51,988 bases of DNA from Thermococcus sp. JdFR-02 (GCA_002009975.1 MTLP01000028.1:56546-108533), one strand, 5' to 3'; shown: positions 16,529 through 25,480, counted from the stretch's first letter. Notes: generated by a model from the sequence alone, not told the origin. Translations and numbers: made by a program.

Positions 16529-18250
16529 ATGAAAAAGGAGAGCGAGAGATATATCCGGAGATGGATCATAGTTTTGAGCTTTTCCATCATTGCTGGCATA
16601 GTTGGAGGTTTAGGAGCTTTAGCATTTAGAGGAACAATTATTTTAGCTCAAAGGTTTTTCTTTGGTTTCCTTCTTCCAAAGGTGTCTTTAAATGTTAACG
16701 GCTTAAACTTGGGTTATATTCTCTTGCCAGCTTTGGGTGGTCTTTTAGTTGCTCCTTTAATAAAAAAGGCACCGGAGATTAAGGGAAATGGTGTCCCAGA
16801 GATCATTGAAGCTGTTATATTTAAAGGTGGTATGATTAAAAGGGAATTGACTTTCTTGAAGATAGTTGCAACATCAATAACAATTGGCTCTGGGGGAAGT
16901 GCTGGTAGGGAAGGTCCCATAGGATTTATAGGTGCTTCTTTAGCCTCAACCTTAGCTCAAGCCTTTAAGCTTTCAAAGGAAATGAGGAAGCTTTTAACCA
17001 CCTGTGGACTAGCAGCGGGAATAGCGGGTATTTTTAACACACCCTTGGCTGGGGCTATGTTTGCTTTAGAAGTAATTTACAATGGGGCATTTTCAATAAA
17101 CATAGTCCCAATACTTCTCTCAGCAATTGTTGGAAATTCCGTAACCCTTTTTGTTTTGGGAGATGCCTTTGAGCTTTCTATCCCCCCAAACTTATCAATA
17201 AATCACAGAGAACTCGTGCTCTTTTTCTTAATGGGATTGTTTTTTGGAGTGTTAGCGGCTTTCCTTGTAAAATCTTTTTACATGTTAATAGATAAGTTTG
17301 AAAACTTAAACCTTCCATTTCTATTAAAACCTGCTTTGGGTGGTTTATTTGTTGGATTTATTGGGATGTTTTTCCCCCATTATGGAATTTTTGGGATTGG
17401 GTATGAGGGTATGAGGTTAGCCATTAATGGACTCTTGCCTTTAAAGCTCCTAATCCTCCTCGGCATAGCAAAGATTTTAGCAACATCCTTAACCCTATCA
17501 TCTGGTCATAGTGGTGGAATATTTGCTCCAAGTTTATATATTGGAACAATGATAGGAGCAGCTTTTGGAGTTTTCTTTAAAATTCTCTTCCCAGAATTTG
17601 TGAGCAGTGAAGCTGTTTATGCATTATCTGGAATGGCTGCTTTGTTTAGTGGTGTTACTCAAGCGCCTATAACTCAAATATTAATGATAGCTGAACTAAC
17701 TAGGAGCTACGCTATTTTACCAGCTGTCATGAGTTCATCGGTAATAAGCTTCTTAGTAGCAAGGTATTTTCTTAAAGGTTCTTCAGTTTATACTTTAAAG
17801 CTTGAAAGGAAGGGACTTCGTGTAAAGGCTGGAAGACCAGCAATTCTTTCAACGATAACTGTTGAGGAAATCATGACAAAAAATCCAGTGTTTCTGAATA
17901 TCTCAGACACAATCTCTGATGTTGAACACCTAATAGCCAAAACTGGGCATGATTATTATCCTGTAGTAGATGAAGAGCTTAGAGTCGTGGGGATAATTGG
18001 AATAAGAGATTTAATAAAGTGCTCTCCAGACGCTAAGCTTTTACCAATACGTGAGTTTTTAGATAACAATACTTTTGTCACAATTTATCCAAGCGAAACA
18101 GCACAAGACGCTTTGGATAAAATGATAAAATGCAATTTGAATCTTATTCCAGTGATTAATAAAGAAGACAAGAGGCTTATTGGAGTTGTAACGAAGAGTG
18201 ATATTTACAAAGCATATTATCTAAGTGTCGAAAGGGAGTATATTGAATAA
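16529..18250 (+). CDS. CLC family anion channel/transporter with C-terminal CBS pair
   Basis: A 573-residue protein: an 18-helix CLC core (to about residue 425) then two CBS domains (VEEIMTKNPVFLN and the TFVTIYPSETAQDALDKMI region). The filter motifs are present: KGNGVPE at 85-91, GREGP at 126-130 with gating Glu128, and GHSGGIFAPSLYIG; the anion-coordinating Tyr is likely in SSVYTLKL. Two changes stand out. The usual Ser of GSGIP is Asn87. After FNTPLAGAMFALE the residue matching the proton glutamate of CLC-ec1 is Val182, as in channel-type CLCs. ATG 16529 follows GAGGTG. Confidence 0.92.
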   Translation: MKKESERYIRRWIIVLSFSIIAGIVGGLGALAFRGTIILAQRFFFGFLLPKVSLNVNGLNLGYILLPALGGLLVAPLIKKAPEIKGNGVPEIIEAVIFKGGMIKRELTFLKIVATSITIGSGGSAGREGPIGFIGASLASTLAQAFKLSKEMRKLLTTCGLAAGIAGIFNTPLAGAMFALEVIYNGAFSINIVPILLSAIVGNSVTLFVLGDAFELSIPPNLSINHRELVLFFLMGLFFGVLAAFLVKSFYMLIDKFENLNLPFLLKPALGGLFVGFIGMFFPHYGIFGIGYEGMRLAINGLLPLKLLILLGIAKILATSLTLSSGHSGGIFAPSLYIGTMIGAAFGVFFKILFPEFVSSEAVYALSGMAALFSGVTQAPITQILMIAELTRSYAILPAVMSSSVISFLVARYFLKGSSVYTLKLERKGLRVKAGRPAILSTITVEEIMTKNPVFLNISDTISDVEHLIAKTGHDYYPVVDEELRVVGIIGIRDLIKCSPDAKLLPIREFLDNNTFVTIYPSETAQDALDKMIKCNLNLIPVINKEDKRLIGVVTKSDIYKAYYLSVEREYIE

Positions 18251-18258
18251 AAGAAAAT

Positions 18259-19122
18259 TTATCCTAGCTTTGCTTTCATTCCAATGAGATAGAAAAGCAA
18301 TTTTGCTCCAGTTAAAGCGGTTATATCACCAAGTTCTGTTCCAGCAACTTCCATTATGTCAATTCCAGCAATTTTCTTATTTTTGATAAGCCATTCTAAA
18401 GCTTCAATTACTTCCCAAAAGCTTAAACCTCCAGCTTCTGGTGTTCCAGTACTTGGAACCATTGAAAGGTCGAAGACATCTATATCAATTGACAAGTAGA
18501 TAGGCTCTGGGAGGTCTTTAACTATTTCAATAAACTTGCCAACATTGTAATCTCTTGCATGAATCCAGTGAATCTTTTTCTCTTTGGCGTATTCAACTTC
18601 TTCTTTTATACCGCTCCTAATTCCAAATTCTGCTATTTCAATTCCAAGCTCTGAAACTCTCCTCGCTATACAAGCATGATCCCATTTTTCCTCTTGATAT
18701 GTATCCCTTAAATCTAAATGGGCATCAAAAACGACGTAGCTCTTTGGATTTAGAGCTTTAACTGGTGGATAAGTCATTAAGTGCTCCCCACCCAAGATTA
18801 TAGGTAAAGCGTTTGGATTGGCTTCTTTTAACTCTTCAACCGTTGCAATTCCCCTCTTTATAGTTTCTAGCGGATTTCCTGCAACGATATCTAAGTCTCC
18901 AATGTCTGCTATTTTTAAATCAGCTAAATCAACATCATAGTCTAAAATATAGCTCTCCAAATTTATCGTTGCTTGCCTTATTAGCGTTGGTCCAAATCTT
19001 GCTCCAGGTTTATATGAAGTAGTTGAATCAAAAGGAATACCTAAAATGACGAAGTCAGCTTTTTCAACATCTACTAATGGCAATGCAGTTTTTATGGTTT
19101 CGTATGTGTAGAAGAATTCCAT
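18259..19122 (-). CDS. speB: Agmatinase-family ureohydrolase
   Basis: A 287-residue member of the arginase/agmatinase family with the di-manganese motifs GGEHLMTYP, DAHLDLRD and SIDIDVFDLS. These enzymes remove urea from agmatine in polyamine synthesis. In Thermococcus kodakarensis the homologue acts on N1-aminopropylagmatine, and that may apply here. A GTG three codons upstream (19131) is in frame, but ATG 19122 is preferred because GGTGG lies before it. Convergent with the CLC gene, eight bases between the stops. Confidence 0.9.
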   Translation of the reverse strand: MEFFYTYETIKTALPLVDVEKADFVILGIPFDSTTSYKPGARFGPTLIRQATINLESYILDYDVDLADLKIADIGDLDIVAGNPLETIKRGIATVEELKEANPNALPIILGGEHLMTYPPVKALNPKSYVVFDAHLDLRDTYQEEKWDHACIARRVSELGIEIAEFGIRSGIKEEVEYAKEKKIHWIHARDYNVGKFIEIVKDLPEPIYLSIDIDVFDLSMVPSTGTPEAGGLSFWEVIEALEWLIKNKKIAGIDIMEVAGTELGDITALTGAKLLFYLIGMKAKLG

Positions 19123-19220
19123 TCTCACCACCTAAAGAGGATTTGGTATTTAAGTTATAAGATTTACGAGATTGTTGTTTTTCAAATGTCCATATATGAA
19201 CAACTGTGAACTTTCCCATA

Positions 19221-19260
19221 ACATTTATATATTTCTTCTACACTTTGTAGGTATAGTGTA
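19221..19260 (+). promoter_or_regulatory. Promoter and palindromic operator of the sugar uptake operon
   Basis: A TATA element TTTATATA (19224-19231) would start transcription near 19255. Over that point lies the dyad TACACT (19239-19244) N10 AGTGTA (19255-19260), perfect over six bases per arm. A second looser dyad, GTTGTT (19174-19179) with AACAAC (19199-19204), is upstream. The operon encodes a TrmB paralogue, the obvious candidate to bind here; TrmB of the trehalose/maltose operon also binds over its core promoter. Confidence 0.55.
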
Positions 19261-19284
19261 CTAAAAATACAATAGGTGTTGGAC

Positions 19285-20643
19285 ATGAAGAAAAAAGCCG
19301 CGTTTGGAATTTTGTTGTTAGGTGTTTTTGTTTTTGGAGTAATGGCAAGTGGTTGTTTGCAAAAGCAGGGAACTACAACTACCCCTACTGAGAGCAAAGC
19401 AGAGGAAACAAAAGAAGAAATTAAGATTGTTGAACTTGAATTTTGGCATGGAATTGAAGCTCCAGAAAACCAAAAGGTGTTAGAAGAGCTTGTTAAGAGG
19501 TTTGAGGAAACTCATCCAAATATTAAGATAAAGATTGTTAACTATGGCGCTCAAGATAAGGCAGTGCCAAAGATAATGTCTGCTGTTCAAGCTGGGACTC
19601 CACCTGACTTAGTTTGGCTTAACCCAGCACAAACAGGCTTCTTCGCTGAAGCTGGAGTTTTGGCACCAGTTGAAGATTTTATAAAAAATGATCCATCATT
19701 TAACAAGGATGACGTATACGAAGGTCTTTGGGAACTTGGAACCTATAAAGGTAAAATTTACACTGCACCTTTTGACACTAACAACTTAGCTATTTATTAT
19801 AACAAAGAGCTATTCAAGGAAGCGGGGCTCGATCCAGAGGCTTATATGGGCAAAGCATTAACATGGGAAGAATTTAGGGAATTAGCAAAGAAGCTTACAA
19901 AGGATAAAGATGGGGATGGAAAGATTGATCAATATGGCTTTATGGTCCCATTTGGAAGGTTAGAATGGACAGTTTGGACATGGGAGGTCTTCTTATGGTC
20001 AGCTGGTGGTGAGTTATTGACAGAAGATCAAAGCAAACCAATATTTGCAAGTGAAGCTGGGATAAAAGCTCTTCAATATTGGGTTGATTTAGTTTATAAG
20101 GACAAAGTTGCGAAGTTAAGTGAAGCAAACGCAGGCTATAAGTTAGATGACTTCTTTGCTGGAAGAGTAGCTATGATGATTAATGGTCCATGGAATTTCC
20201 CAGTTCTTAAGAGTGAAGGATGGCTGGAGAAGACAGGGGTAATGTTAATGCCTTATGACAAGAGAATTGCCACAAACATTGGTGGAGAAAACTTGTTCAT
20301 TTTCAAGACAACTCCTGAAAGAGAAAAAGCTGCTTGGGAGTTTGCTAAGTTTGTTATGAGTCCAGAGTTCCAAGTTCCATGGGCATTAAAAACTGGTTAC
20401 TTGCCAGTCTGTAAGAGTGCTTTAGAGAATCCAGAATACAAAAAGTTCCTAGAGGAGAACGTGTTCATTAAAATATATGTCGAGAATCTTCAATATGGTA
20501 AAGCAAGACCTCCAGTTCCCCAATACCCCGAGATGTCAGCGGCAATTGGACAAGCTATTGAAGCCGCACTGTTGCAAAAGAAAGACCCAGAAACTGCTTT
20601 AAAAGAAGCTCAAACAAAAATTGAAGAATTGTTTAAGTCTTGA
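19285..20643 (+). CDS. Sugar ABC transporter substrate-binding lipoprotein (MalE-like)
   Basis: A 452-residue extracellular binding protein. The N-terminus is a lipoprotein signal peptide ending in a lipobox (FGVMASGC, Cys near residue 24), then a Thr/Glu-rich linker and a family 1 solute-binding domain (LEFWHGIEAPENQKVLEELV, residues after about 50; GTPPDLVWL; PFDTNNLAIYYNKELF). An acidic DKDGDGKID loop may bind calcium. The sugar is not known. A GTG at 19276 is in frame, but ATG 19285 has AGGTG upstream. First gene of a six-gene operon. Confidence 0.92.
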   Translation: MKKKAAFGILLLGVFVFGVMASGCLQKQGTTTTPTESKAEETKEEIKIVELEFWHGIEAPENQKVLEELVKRFEETHPNIKIKIVNYGAQDKAVPKIMSAVQAGTPPDLVWLNPAQTGFFAEAGVLAPVEDFIKNDPSFNKDDVYEGLWELGTYKGKIYTAPFDTNNLAIYYNKELFKEAGLDPEAYMGKALTWEEFRELAKKLTKDKDGDGKIDQYGFMVPFGRLEWTVWTWEVFLWSAGGELLTEDQSKPIFASEAGIKALQYWVDLVYKDKVAKLSEANAGYKLDDFFAGRVAMMINGPWNFPVLKSEGWLEKTGVMLMPYDKRIATNIGGENLFIFKTTPEREKAAWEFAKFVMSPEFQVPWALKTGYLPVCKSALENPEYKKFLEENVFIKIYVENLQYGKARPPVPQYPEMSAAIGQAIEAALLQKKDPETALKEAQTKIEELFKS

Positions 20644-20645
20644 CA

Positions 20646-20662
20646 TTTTTATTTTTATTTTT
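20646..20662 (+). terminator. Intra-operon T tract between binding protein and permeases
   Basis: Three runs of five T separated by single A residues lie directly after the binding-protein stop, before the GGAGGTGA of the first permease. Such tracts cause partial termination in archaea and would give more binding protein than permease. Confidence 0.45.
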
Positions 20663-20674
20663 GGAGGTGAGGAA

Positions 20675-21559
20675 ATGAGAGCATTTCCTAATAGAGAGCT
20701 GAGACATAACCTTGAAGCTTACACTTTTCTTGCACCTGCTTTAACTATCATGATCATCTTCTTAGCTTACCCAGTTCTGAACCTATTTTACATAAGCTTT
20801 TTTGATTGGAGAGGATTAGGAGCTAGGCATTTCGTCTTCCTTGATAATTATAAGATGCTTTTACGAAATGAGGAGTTTAGATTAGTTTTTAAAAACACCC
20901 TTATCTATATTCTTGGAGTAGTTCCAACCACGATGGTTTTCTCACTTTTTGCAGCTGTTTTGTTAAATTCAAAAATTAAGCTTAGGGGATTTTATAGGAC
21001 TTCAATTTTTTCTCCTACTGCAATATCATTTGTAGCAACTGGTATCATCTGGGTTTGGATGTTTAACTTAGATTATGGGCTTGTTAATAGAGTTTTGAAT
21101 GCTTTAGGTTTTTCAGTAATAGACTGGCTTAGAAGCACACCTTGGGCAATGGTTGCTGTTATAATAGCCACTGTTTGGGCAAGAGTTGGCTACTTTATGG
21201 TAATATACTTAGCAGGACTTCAAACCATTCCAGAGGATTATTACGAAGCATCGGATATTGATGGAGCTAATTCACTTCAAAAATTCCTTCATGTAACACT
21301 ACCATTGCTAAAGCCAACCCACGTTTTAGTTCTTGTCATGCTCACAATTTTTTCATTTAGAGACTTTGATCAGATTTACACAATGACAGGGGGCGGACCT
21401 TTGATGTCAACAACAACCTTAGCTTATTATATTTATGTGCTGAGCTTTGAGCGGTTTAGATTCTCCCAAGGAGCTACAGTAGCCGTTATTTTACTCTTCC
21501 TTGTAATATTAGTACAGTATTTACAGAGGAAAGTGTTTGGAGAGGAGGCAATTTACTGA
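20675..21559 (+). CDS. Sugar ABC transporter permease (MalF-like)
   Basis: A 294-residue membrane protein with six predicted helices and the ATPase-coupling EAA loop EDYYEASDIDGANSLQKFLH followed by VTLPLLKP. This is the MalF/UgpA type. Reading can extend upstream to 20621, but the ATG at 20675 stands behind a perfect GGAGGTGA and gives the expected short basic N-terminus. It pairs with the next gene. Confidence 0.93.
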   Translation: MRAFPNRELRHNLEAYTFLAPALTIMIIFLAYPVLNLFYISFFDWRGLGARHFVFLDNYKMLLRNEEFRLVFKNTLIYILGVVPTTMVFSLFAAVLLNSKIKLRGFYRTSIFSPTAISFVATGIIWVWMFNLDYGLVNRVLNALGFSVIDWLRSTPWAMVAVIIATVWARVGYFMVIYLAGLQTIPEDYYEASDIDGANSLQKFLHVTLPLLKPTHVLVLVMLTIFSFRDFDQIYTMTGGGPLMSTTTLAYYIYVLSFERFRFSQGATVAVILLFLVILVQYLQRKVFGEEAIY

Positions 21560-21568
21560 GGTGATAAA

Positions 21569-22399
21569 ATGAAGGTTAAGACAAGGAAATTTACCTTAAA
21601 AAGCTTAGCAATTCATGTATCAACTTGGGTTTTTATAATCATCATTATAGTACCTATCCTTTGGACTTTCTTTACATCACTTAAAACTCCCGTAGAAATA
21701 GCCAAGGGAACGATTTTACCTGAAGCTTGGAAATGGGAAAACTATAGATTAGCTTGGGAACAGGCAGAGTTTCCAAGAAAATTTTTAAACAGTTTTATAG
21801 TGGCTATAACAGTTACCTTGGGTCAAATAGTTACTTCTGCAATGGCTGGTTATGCATTGGCAAGAATGGAATTTAAAGGGAGAGAGTTAATATTCAGCAT
21901 AGCTATTGCGTCAATGCTGATCTCTGAGCAAATAATAATTGTTCCCCTTTATGTTTTATTAGCAAAGCTTGGATGGATAGACAGCTACAAAGGATTAATG
22001 ATTCCTTGGTTTTTCAATGGCTTTGGTGTTTTCTTATTTAGGCAGTTCTTTCTCACGATTCCAAAAGATATAGAAGAAGCAGCAATAGTTGATGGGGCAT
22101 CACGCTTTAGAATACTTTGGCAAGTTATGTTACCTCTAGCAACTCCAGCAGTTTTGACGCTTTTCATGTTCACATTTATAGCAGAATGGAATTCCCTTTT
22201 CAAGTGGCTTATCTTGATAAAATCTCCTGAAATGAGGAACGTGCAGCTTGGCTTAACTCTCTTTCAAGAGCAATTCATTGCTCAATACAATCTCTTAACA
22301 GCTGCAACAATAATTGTTTCTCTACCATCAGTCATACTCTTTCTAATCGGTCAAAGATACTACATCAAGGGTATTGCAATGAGCGGAGTAAAGGGGTGA
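21569..22399 (+). CDS. Sugar ABC transporter permease (MalG-like)
   Basis: A 276-residue membrane protein with six helices and the EAA loop IPKDIEEAAIVDGASRFRI followed by MLPLATPA. This is the MalG/UgpE type, the partner of the preceding permease. ATG 21569 follows GAGGTGAT, nine bases after the previous stop. No ABC ATPase is encoded in this operon, so a MalK-type subunit must come from elsewhere in the genome. Confidence 0.93.
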   Translation: MKVKTRKFTLKSLAIHVSTWVFIIIIIVPILWTFFTSLKTPVEIAKGTILPEAWKWENYRLAWEQAEFPRKFLNSFIVAITVTLGQIVTSAMAGYALARMEFKGRELIFSIAIASMLISEQIIIVPLYVLLAKLGWIDSYKGLMIPWFFNGFGVFLFRQFFLTIPKDIEEAAIVDGASRFRILWQVMLPLATPAVLTLFMFTFIAEWNSLFKWLILIKSPEMRNVQLGLTLFQEQFIAQYNLLTAATIIVSLPSVILFLIGQRYYIKGIAMSGVKG

Positions 22400-22403
22400 T
22401 AAC

Positions 22404-23606
22404 ATGAGAATAGCCATGATAACTCCACATGGAGACCCATTAGGGAAGCTGGGGGAACCAGATACTGGAGGACAATGTGTTTATGTTAAGGAGTTGAGCA
22501 AGCATTTAGGGAAGCTTGGAGCTGAAGTAGATATTTTCACAAGACAAAGAGGTGGAAGAAGGGAAATAGAACAAATAAGCGAAAATGTTAGAGTTATTAG
22601 GATTGAGTGCGGACCGGAGGGATTTATTCCAAAGGAAAAGTTGATGCCATATTTACCAGAGTTTACTGAAAAAGTCGCTGACTATGTCGAAAAAAGACAG
22701 TATGACATAATTCACACCCACTACTGGGACGGTGGCTTTGTTGGGCTGAAGCTTAAAGAGCGCTTTAGGGTTAAACTGGTACACACTTCCCATTCTCTCG
22801 GAGTTTTAAAAGCTAAAGCTCTGGGAAACTTTGAGCCTTATAAAGAGAGGATTGCTCTTGAAAAAGAAATTTATGGGAAGAGTGATGCGATAATTGCAAC
22901 AACGAAGATTGAAAAGAATGACATAGCAACGCTTTATGGAATAGATGAAAGTAAAATTTATGTAATCCCCATAGGAGTTGATACAACTTTTTATAAGCCA
23001 ATGGGAACCAAAGGCAAACTCAAAAAAGATCTTAACCTGCCACAAATTCCATTGGTCTTTGCATTAGCAAGACTTGATCCAAGAAAGGGTCTTGACCTTC
23101 TTATAAAAAGCGTTCCTTATATTAAGAAACACTACAATGGAGACTTTTTAGTATTGATCAGCACTGGCACGGGAGCTAAGGAAGAGGAGAAGGAGATGAA
23201 CAAGCTTTTAACACTAATAAGAGAGCTAGATGTGGAGAAAGAGATTAAGATAATACCAGCAATTAAGCCAATAGACCTTGTGCCGAAATACTACTCAGCG
23301 GCAGATGTATTTGTTCTTCCATCCCCCTATGAACCCTTTGGAATAGTTATGCTTGAAGCAATGGCGTGCAAAGCTCCAATGGTTGCAACGAAGTTTGGAG
23401 GACCAGCAGAAGTGATCCAAGATGGCTATGATGGCTTTTTAGTTGATCCAAAGGATTCTGGGGAAATGGGCAAAAAGATTGCAGAGCTTTTAAGAGATGA
23501 TAAGAAAAGAGAGCTTTTTGCAGAAAGAGCATATAAAAAGGTCATGGAAAAATACTCATGGAGCAGTGTTGCAAAAGAAGTGTTAAGTCTGTTCAGGGGT
23601 CTTTAG
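22404..23606 (+). CDS. GT4 glycosyltransferase, sucrose-synthase/sucrose-phosphate-synthase type
   Basis: A 400-residue retaining GT-B glycosyltransferase. The N-terminal loop EPDTGGQCVYVKEL (residues about 18-31) and HTHYWDGGFVG, HTSHSLG match sucrose synthase, sucrose-phosphate synthase and mannosylfructose-phosphate synthase. The C-terminal domain has ARLDPRKGLDLL and the nucleotide-sugar motif EPFGIVMLEAMA (E-x7-E). It is not TreT, which lacks the DTGGQ opening. Placed between permeases and a sugar kinase, it may split an imported disaccharide with NDP, or make one; the sequence does not settle which. Confidence 0.85.
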   Translation: MRIAMITPHGDPLGKLGEPDTGGQCVYVKELSKHLGKLGAEVDIFTRQRGGRREIEQISENVRVIRIECGPEGFIPKEKLMPYLPEFTEKVADYVEKRQYDIIHTHYWDGGFVGLKLKERFRVKLVHTSHSLGVLKAKALGNFEPYKERIALEKEIYGKSDAIIATTKIEKNDIATLYGIDESKIYVIPIGVDTTFYKPMGTKGKLKKDLNLPQIPLVFALARLDPRKGLDLLIKSVPYIKKHYNGDFLVLISTGTGAKEEEKEMNKLLTLIRELDVEKEIKIIPAIKPIDLVPKYYSAADVFVLPSPYEPFGIVMLEAMACKAPMVATKFGGPAEVIQDGYDGFLVDPKDSGEMGKKIAELLRDDKKRELFAERAYKKVMEKYSWSSVAKEVLSLFRGL

Positions 23607-23617
23607 GGGGGATTTTA

Positions 23618-24478
23618 TTGATAGATGTACTTTCAATAGGTGAAGTGCTTGTAGACTTAAAAATCATTGACGGAAAGATAAGCGTGCATAGTGGAGGGTC
23701 TTGTCTCAACGTTGCTTTCTATTCAGCACAGCTTGGAGCAAGATCATCTTTTATTGGGACGGTGGGCGATGACTTTCTTGGGAGGTACATAACAAAAGAG
23801 CTTGAAAGCTTGGATTTTAAAATCCCCCTTTCAGTTATTAACCAAAACACCACATTAGTTCTCATAAAGTCTGAAAAAGAAAAGCTTGAACCCTTAATTT
23901 ACAGGGGAGCCGATAGGTTCATAACAGAGGAGCAAATAGTTGAAAGCTGGAAAGATGCAAGAATCGTTCATACTTCAGCTTTTGCCCTTTCACTCAATCC
24001 AAGCAAGGAAGCAATTTTAAATGCATTAAAGCAGGCAAAGGAGAATGGTTCTCTAATTTCAGTTGATCCTAATTATAGAAAGGATATCTGGAAAAGATGG
24101 GGAGCTGACGAGAGGGCACTTTTAGAGGCTATTTCAATAGCCGATATTGTTAAGCCTTCAATAGAAGACGCAAAAGAGCTCTTAGGAATAAGGGATCCAA
24201 TGAAAGCTTTAAAGATTTTTAAGGGGCTTGGTGCTAAAAACGTTATATTAAGCATGGGTGCGAAAGGGGTTATTGCATTAACTGAAGACGACAGGCTTAT
24301 TAATATATCGAGCAAAAGGGTTAATGTCGTGGATCCAACTGGTGCTGGAGATTCACTCCTGGGTACAATATTAGCAAAGTTTTCAAGGGGTTATGATATA
24401 GAAGAAGCAATAGAAGTTGGCACAGAAGTTGCGGCTAAAGTTGTCAGCACAGAAGGTACGCTAGTTAAGGTGGTATAG
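23618..24478 (+). CDS. PfkB-family sugar kinase
   Basis: A ribokinase-fold kinase of about 286 residues. GEVLVDL and the glycine-rich SGGSCLNVAFYSAQLGA lie near the start, and the C-terminal signature VDPTGAGDSLLGTIL holds the catalytic Asp. Reading frame is open back to 23558, inside the glycosyltransferase, but a TTG at 23618 is five bases after GGGGGGAT and leaves the usual family N-terminus (LIDVLSIGEVLVDL), so it is chosen. Related to fructokinases and ribokinases; the substrate is likely a monosaccharide released by the preceding enzyme. Confidence 0.87.
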   Translation: MIDVLSIGEVLVDLKIIDGKISVHSGGSCLNVAFYSAQLGARSSFIGTVGDDFLGRYITKELESLDFKIPLSVINQNTTLVLIKSEKEKLEPLIYRGADRFITEEQIVESWKDARIVHTSAFALSLNPSKEAILNALKQAKENGSLISVDPNYRKDIWKRWGADERALLEAISIADIVKPSIEDAKELLGIRDPMKALKIFKGLGAKNVILSMGAKGVIALTEDDRLINISSKRVNVVDPTGAGDSLLGTILAKFSRGYDIEEAIEVGTEVAAKVVSTEGTLVKVV

Positions 24479-25480
24479 ATGGAAAGGTTGCTTGAGAAAT
24501 TCAAAGAATTCGGCTTTACCAAATATGAAGCCTTGGCTTATCTTACTCTTTTAGCCTATGGATCTCTAACTGCAAGAGGAATTTCAAAGAGAGCTCAAAT
24601 ACCATACAATAGAACTTACGATGTTCTAGCTTCCTTAATTGAAAAAGGCTTTGTTCAAGAGCTTGAGGGCAAATCAAGGACATTTATAGCTGTTGAGCCA
24701 GATGTTGCTTTTCATAGGTATTCCAAGGCATTAGAGCAGCTTAAAGAGGAAGTTAAAAGAGCAGCTGAAAACTTAAGAGTTGAGGAAAGGGAATATGCTA
24801 TTTGGAGGTTTTCTTCTCCAGAAGAAGTTCTTATAAGCCTGAAGAACATGATGAAGAATACTACCTTTGAGTTTACACTTTTAGCTCCAAACAATTTCTT
24901 GTTTCAAATAACGGACGAATTAAAGGAGCTTTTGAAAAGAGGGGTAACGCTTTCTGTTTACACTGATGAAGATGTGGAGCTTGGATTAGGTGGAAACATT
25001 TTTGTTAGGATTACAGATAAAACGGGGCATATAATAGCTTTAAGTGATATAAAAGAGGTTTTGGTTTCTCCAAGCTTGGCTTTTGAGGTTGGAAGTGAAC
25101 TACCTTCTGGTTTTAAGTCTAACTTTCCGGAGATACTTTTCTCCTATTACATTTATATTAGGGATGTCTTTAACTCTTCAAAGCTCTTAGATTTCAATGT
25201 AGAAAGCTTCAATGAAAAAGAACTCCGCTTTGTAGTGTGCTATCATATAACCCAGATTCTTGAGAAGTTCTTCAACAAAGGATTTGATGTTAAAGCTGAA
25301 ATCCATACAACAACGGGGAATATTTTGGAGGGGAATGTGGTGGGGTTCATTGACAACAAAGTGGTAAACAACTTCTCTTTGGATATAAATGGAACAAAAG
25401 TCACTGTTGGGGGTCCATTTTCGATTATTGAAGAGTATGAAGAAGAAGGGACTATCCTTTACCCACAAAAGAGAACATAA
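24479..25480 (+). CDS. TrmB-family sugar-responsive transcription regulator
   Basis: A 333-residue protein with an N-terminal winged helix (FGFTKYEALAYLTLLAYG, then IPYNRTYDVLASLIEKGFV, residues about 12-62), a coiled helix (70-100) and the TrmB sugar-binding C-terminal domain, ending FSIIEEYEEEGTI. Length and layout match TrmB (about 338 residues), the repressor of the trehalose/maltose operon in T. litoralis and P. furiosus. The ATG follows the kinase stop directly. It probably regulates this operon through the dyad before the first gene. Confidence 0.92.
   Translation: MERLLEKFKEFGFTKYEALAYLTLLAYGSLTARGISKRAQIPYNRTYDVLASLIEKGFVQELEGKSRTFIAVEPDVAFHRYSKALEQLKEEVKRAAENLRVEEREYAIWRFSSPEEVLISLKNMMKNTTFEFTLLAPNNFLFQITDELKELLKRGVTLSVYTDEDVELGLGGNIFVRITDKTGHIIALSDIKEVLVSPSLAFEVGSELPSGFKSNFPEILFSYYIYIRDVFNSSKLLDFNVESFNEKELRFVVCYHITQILEKFFNKGFDVKAEIHTTTGNILEGNVVGFIDNKVVNNFSLDINGTKVTVGGPFSIIEEYEEEGTILYPQKRT

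Noticed and set aside
22404-23606. TreT (trehalose glycosyltransferring synthase) by position in the operon
   Set aside because: The N-terminal DTGGQ loop and overall start match sucrose synthase/SPS-type GT4 enzymes; TreT has a different, longer N-terminus.
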